Source: Notospermus geniculatus (taxonomy: Eukaryota > Nemertea > Pilidiophora > Heteronemertea > Lineidae). From it: a stretch of DNA of 64,000 nucleotides. A program made the position numbers and the translations under genes. The notes beneath the pieces were generated by a model, which was given only the letters and a program-made list of their open reading frames with translations, was not told where the DNA came from and ran no database searches. This document shows positions 60,001 through 64,000 of the stretch, one piece after another (the first letter of the stretch is position 1; each line of letters starts with the position of its first letter). Location: the NCBI GenBank assembly GCA_002633025.1, contig NMRB01000835.1, positions 108,489 through 172,488 of the forward strand, given 5' to 3'.

Positions 60001-63000
60001 AGTTGAACCAGGAGGTCAAAGCTCGGTGCATTGAAATCTGCTGGTAAGGTACGACTATAATCTTTCAGGAAGTGAGTGACTTAGAGAGTGAGGCAAGGCT
60101 GATTCATCACTGCCAACACCTCGTAGACCTGTTAACATAATGCTATGGAGATTTTTGTTACTCATGGGGTGAGTTTGCCTGCACGTCTCGAAACTCATAT
60201 GTTGGTGCTGGGATCTCCCTCCTCATGACAATGAAATAAACATTGGAGGGATATCGCCGATATCAGTAATTATTTGAATTTACCATGATAAAGTATATAA
60301 AGTCAATTTCCAGAATATTTAGCAAATTTTGGATCCCAACCGGGGTCTTCTTCAGGCTGGAACTTTACAATCTGAAACTCTAGAAAAGACTCAGTCTTTT
60401 CTTGAATTTTCCATGAAGTTTATTTTTGTGATGAAAGTGCATCAGTGACACGAGTGAGGTGATTTCCCCATGGACTCCCAGTATAGAAACCAGAAACAAT
60501 AAGAACCACCAAGAATATATAATGACTAAAAAACGAGCCTAATATTTCTTCATATCTTTACTCCACACGTCTATTTTTGACTTTTTGACAAGTGGTACTT
60601 AAGCTTATATATTCTTGGTACCACATGATGACTAGCAAATGAACACACATACATGTAACACACGAGTTGTTTATTTCTAATACCTGTAACTGCACATTAA
60701 TTTCAGTGTTGCCATTTATGGCTCATATACAATTTTGGTGCATTTATGTGAAAAGAATGGAAAGATGCCATTTAGTTCAGCTTCAGTAGTACTACTCACA
60801 GAAACTACTAAGGTAAGTCTATCATCATTTATAAATTCACAAAACTTTACCAGTACTCATTGCCATTTTGACAGGGTTTCCCCTGGTGTCTTAAAGGGCC
60901 TCTAGAGGCAGCTCGCCATTAGGCTACTATCAGTACCGGTTCTTCGGCCAGGCGGCGCCACTTTAACGTAATAATCACTAGTACGAGGTATTCAACCTGG
61001 GTTTTCCCCGTGGTTTTCCCCTGCCATGCTGGCTGCCTCTAGAGGCCCTTTAACATTCTTCACTTTTTTCGTGAAAAATTAAGTCCAAAAAAATATTCTT
61101 CACTTTTCTTCAGTCTTTTTTTGTTCATAATCACCAACTCTGAACAAGCCCCGCCCAAAAACTTTGTCAGTTTAGACTGCGACATTGTTTGGTTCACGAA
61201 TAGATAATAACAACATCGATAAAGTTCACCATTTTAACGTAAATGACAGGCCAGTGACCGACGTCATGGGTTGTGAATGACGCAGTTTTTGTAACGTCAG
61301 AATGACGCACGATTCCTGATGACGTTCAACAATGGCAAAGCATGCGCACTTGCGTTTTACCCAGGTTGATGACCAGCGCCTCCTTTTTGTTTGCCGGTAC
61401 CCCATTGCATTCACCACTGTGATGATTGACAGTAAATTTTTCCTCGTCACTGGTGAATTACATTCGTCAATGAAGATCTTGACGAGCACCAGCGGGAACC
61501 CTGATTTTGATAGCCCCCCTCGCCCCCCTCCGTCAAAAACCTCTTGGTGGTCAATCACACGTGGTATTTGAAGAATAGTTGGAGATCTGTCTATTTTAGC
61601 ATTGCAGATTTCATTTAGGAAGGAAAAGGAAGAATTATGTTGATATGATTTCATTTCACATTTCAGCTCATTCTTTCCATTGGTATGTTCATGCCAGAGG
61701 TCCATGAGAAGGGCTTCATGGTACCAAAGTTTTCATTTGTCATCCTCTTCGCTGTCCCAGCAGTGCTCTACTGCATCAACAATAATCTTTGTGTTCACAT
61801 GCAGCTGCAGATGGACCCTGCAACTTACCAGGTAATTATTTTCGTCAATGTGGTATGGTTTGGAAAAGGTGTCCTTGTCAGAATGCATTAAGTTCATTGA
61901 CAGAACCAAAATCAAGACACATGATTTAGTCAAATTTTGTGCCATGTGACTTTCAGTGAATGTGATCAATTCAATTCAAATAAGTTTATTGCGCCTTGTA
62001 GTAAATGGATACACATCGGCGGAAATACAATAAAATGGTGCATGTTTGAGAGGCAAAGATTAAGACATGAGGAACACAAGGTGGATGGGGAACATGTGGC
62101 AGGCATTTCCAATAAAGTTTTAATGAAAAACTGGACGATGTATAACCGACATTACCCTGTAGGCTTAATTGTGATGCAAGGTATTGACATAATATTGATC
62201 TCTTATTTGAATGAAGTTGGGAACCGTTGATGGTGGATTTGAGAAGTAAATGTGAAATGAGCAGTTGACATTTCACAATTAGGGTGTATTAATGCAGTTA
62301 ATGTAAGCATGGACCCCGGCCCTTGACTGGGGAATCTAGCTCGCGACCATCAGTTGAAACATCAAAGGCTGAAAAAGCAACCCCTCAAATTGATATTCTT
62401 CACACACACACTCATTTGTTTCATATGAACCATTTGATATTTACCACAAAACTGAGTGACAAAAAATCTACGTGGTAGGCCTAATAGCTAATACTAGTAA
62501 GTGGTTGATGATGAAAGGTTCATGTAGCAAATACCGATTGACCAAAATTTCTCTTCTGTGGAGGTACATGTAGTGTACATTGCAATATTATTGTTGTAGG
62601 GTCACTCTAGTCACTTGATTAGGCCTGTCTTGTCTATGTCTTTGTTTTATTTATTTTATCTTTTGTCTTGTGTTTTGTAGAATCTCTGTAGTATTAACGG
62701 CTTTGTTCTTTTAGTACCAATGTATCGCTCTCTTGCATATACGGTGAATAAAGCTATTCGTAATTCGATGTGATTGTATTGATCTGTATGCCACGGCAAA
62801 TATGATCCTGTTTGATTTTTCTCATACGCAGGTTCTCTGTAATCTGAAGATCTTATCGACTGCCTTCCTCTATCGACTGATCATAAAGCGACCCATTTCT
62901 CCTAAACAGTGGTTGGCACTTTCCATGCTTGCTGTTGCAGGGGGCTGCAATAGGTAAGGCTGAACGCTTGACCGACATAGTGGTCAGAAGGGAAATTTTG

Positions 63001-63623
63001 TTTGCTTTTAATTAACTTTGATTCTAGACTTACTTCTTTGATATAGACAATTTTAATAGAAACCTTGCCTACTGGTATTCATAAGACTGTTTCTGTCTCT
63101 TTCAGTTTTGGTGGCTTCCAAGCAAAGGCTGACAAACACGATGCTGGTGTCATCCATATTTCATATCTGGGTATCATTATGATTTGTTGTTATTCACTCA
63201 TCTCGGGCCTTTCTGGTGTTTACACAGAGTATGTCTTAAAAAGATACTATGAGGTAGGTACCCAACTCGGGGTCATTCTCCTGAAGTACATATGCGGTGT
63301 GCAATGTTTGATGCAGATCTGGTGGATGTTTGGCACTCAAGAGGGCATGCGCCGAAATGCTAAACCTCTGACCAATGAAGTAGGGACTGGGCACCAATCA
63401 TCAGGACAACCACCTATGATGAAAAGAAATAATAAAATTAATTGGCTTTTGTAGTTTGGGCATCTGAATGTACCGTAGTGTAACACAGTAATCATCTGAC
63501 TGCAACCAAACTAACACCTCTCATTTCAGACCTCACTGCACTTACAAAACTCTTTGCTTTATATATTTGGTATTATGTTAAATGGTGGTGCTTGGTTCTT
63601 TGAGGCCTCATTCTCAGATAAGG
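57027..63623 (+). CDS. SLC35A4: SLC35A4-like nucleotide-sugar transporter (3' end beyond window)
   Basis: Exons 57027-57110, 57739-57836, 58381-58486, 61667-61831, 62832-62953, 63106-63253 and 63530-63623 join in frame for 272 codons and continue past the window. The ATG (context GACAAAATGG) opens a hydrophilic N-terminus. Transmembrane segments then start with INIMLWRFLLLMG-type sequence (57801 on) and IYGSYTILVHLCEKNGKMPF, then SSASVVLLTETTK, AVPAVLYCINNNLCVHMQLQ, MDPATYQVLCNLKILSTAFL, SLISGLSGVYTEYVLKRYYE and LQNSLLYIFGIMLNGGAWFF. These are hallmarks of the SLC35A family and fit SLC35A4 best. Such proteins carry nucleotide sugars or related metabolites across Golgi/ER membranes. Exons 2 and 3 are copied downstream in a tandem duplication; I use the first copies because the second exon 2 is frameshifted. 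In mammals this gene has a conserved upstream microprotein frame; I did not find it here. Confidence 0.85.
57152..59481. repeat. Tandem duplication, unit A (2.3 kb)
   Basis: It starts AAAGTTTTGGAATGAGAC and ends GATTGACAGTAAAT. It contains SLC35A4 exons 2 and 3. Identity to unit B is about 99% over the first 1.4 kb. A 540-bp stretch (about 58721-59260) is absent from unit B. Confidence 0.9.
59005..59455. mobile_element. Imperfect inverted-repeat element in unit A
   Basis: Left arm AATGGGGTACTGGCAAACCG, with ATCAACCTGGGTAAAACTGCG (about 59010-59072), is inverted at the right as CGTTTTACCCAGGTTGAT, with TTTGCCGGTACCCCATT (about 59394-59451). Arms are about 60-65 bp at roughly 80% match. Unit B keeps only the right arm. 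Confidence 0.7.
60069..60168 (+). pseudogene. Duplicated SLC35A4 exon 2 with 2-bp insertion
   Basis: Copy of exon 2 (57739-57836) with intact splice sites (TTTCAG before, GGTGAG after), but 100 instead of 98 bases: GAGAGTGAGGCAAGG replaces GAGAGTGGCAAGG. The insertion shifts the frame and gives an early stop, so inclusion would break the transporter. Confidence 0.85.
60707..60812 (+). other. Intact duplicate of SLC35A4 exon 3
   Basis: It is 106 bases, the same length and nearly the same sequence as exon 3 (58381-58486), with acceptor TTTCAG and donor AAGGTAAG. It could be spliced in place of the first copy, but including both (212 bases) would shift the frame. Confidence 0.8.
60891..61053. 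mobile_element. TTAA-flanked MITE inserted in unit B
   Basis: TTAAAGGGCCTCTAGAGGCAGC at the left and GCTGCCTCTAGAGGCCCTTTAA at the right are perfect 22-bp inverted ends including TTAA. Unit A has no such block at the corresponding place (near 58564), so the insertion postdates the duplication or was polymorphic. Confidence 0.9.
62640..62770 (+). mobile_element. Possible retrotransposon 3' end in SLC35A4 intron
   Basis: TTTATTTATTTTATC-rich sequence, then TATACGGTGAATAAAGCTATTCG followed by an imperfect repeat, resembles the 3' terminus of a LINE. No reverse transcriptase motif is adjacent, so this is weak. Confidence 0.35.
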
Positions 63624-64000
63624 GTAAGTTTCATTCAAGGAAAGTTTTAAATACAGTTGCTGCAGAAAGTTTTAAAATGTGACCCACTCTGGCAAAAGCA
63701 GATGCATATCGCTCTTAGCTTGGCAGGTTGAGACCAAATTTTTGTCAATTTCAATATTGTCTGTCTATTGTGAAATCTGAAACAATCTATCTCTTCCATT
63801 CTCTCCTGGTGCCATCTTAGTTCATTGAGGCTCACCTTCTGAGCGACATGCAACTGCTTTTGCCAGAGTGGGTCACAAATATCCTTGGAAATTGGAAAGA
63901 AACAGTCATTTTTATGCAGGACTGATTTTAGCAGATGCATTCACGAGATATCTCATAGAACTTATTGGAAAATATTCTCATTGAATACCTTGCCTCCATT

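Larger units (their letters stand above)
59482..61437. repeat. Tandem duplication, unit B (about 2 kb)
   Basis: It repeats unit A directly from AAAGTTTTGG to GACAGTAAAT with no N at the junction. Relative to unit A it lacks about 540 bp and carries a 163-bp TTAA-flanked MITE, so the two units have diverged by indels as well as about 1% substitutions. Confidence 0.9.

Overview
This is eukaryotic, metazoan genomic DNA. Genes are split by GT-AG introns of a few hundred bases to about 4 kb, and intergenic DNA is crowded with fold-back elements (MITEs), tRNA-derived SINEs and minisatellites. Frequent short motifs such as AGGCCTA and ACATGTAC suggest a marine invertebrate. An echinoderm, hemichordate or mollusc is possible, but the sequence alone does not settle it. 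Five single N characters (18945, 26654, 31832, 39660, 46797) look like collapsed assembly gaps. Two of them (39660, 46797) are flanked by near-identical repeated sequence.

Layout. 1-18.5 kb: no convincing gene; minisatellites, MITEs, SINE copies and low-complexity DNA. 19.3-20.2 kb (-): part of the mitochondrial ribosomal protein gene MRPL44, ending at an exon beside the 18945 gap. 22.6-23.0 kb (+): the last two exons of an unrecognised small gene. 23.9-26.1 kb (-): a CFAP119/CCDC189-like axonemal gene. 26.4 kb: a non-LTR retrotransposon reverse transcriptase fragment cut by a gap. 28.2-30.0 kb (+): four phase-matched exons of an unrecognised cysteine-rich protein with a GPI-anchor-like C-terminus. 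32.1-41.5 kb (+): MYO19 (mitochondrial myosin XIX), missing its first exons. A 4.3-kb intron of MYO19 holds, on the opposite strand, a complete intronless TALE-type homeobox gene. 42.4-49.7 kb (-): DIS3L, a complete 20-exon reconstruction (1036 codons plus stop), convergent with MYO19. 52.3-53.7 kb (-): a two-exon archaemetzincin (AMZ2-like) of 378 residues. 57.0 kb to the window end (+): an SLC35A4-type nucleotide-sugar transporter with a 2-kb tandem duplication that copies two of its exons.

The genes are mostly housekeeping (RNA decay, mitochondrial translation and motility, Golgi or ER transport, protease, cilia) and do not form a pathway. The points of most interest are the nested divergent TALE homeobox gene, the uncharacterised GPI-anchor-like cysteine-rich gene, the duplicated and frameshifted SLC35A4 exons, the loss of a zinc-ligand cysteine in the archaemetzincin, and a population of TTAA-flanked (piggyBac-like) and nested MITEs.
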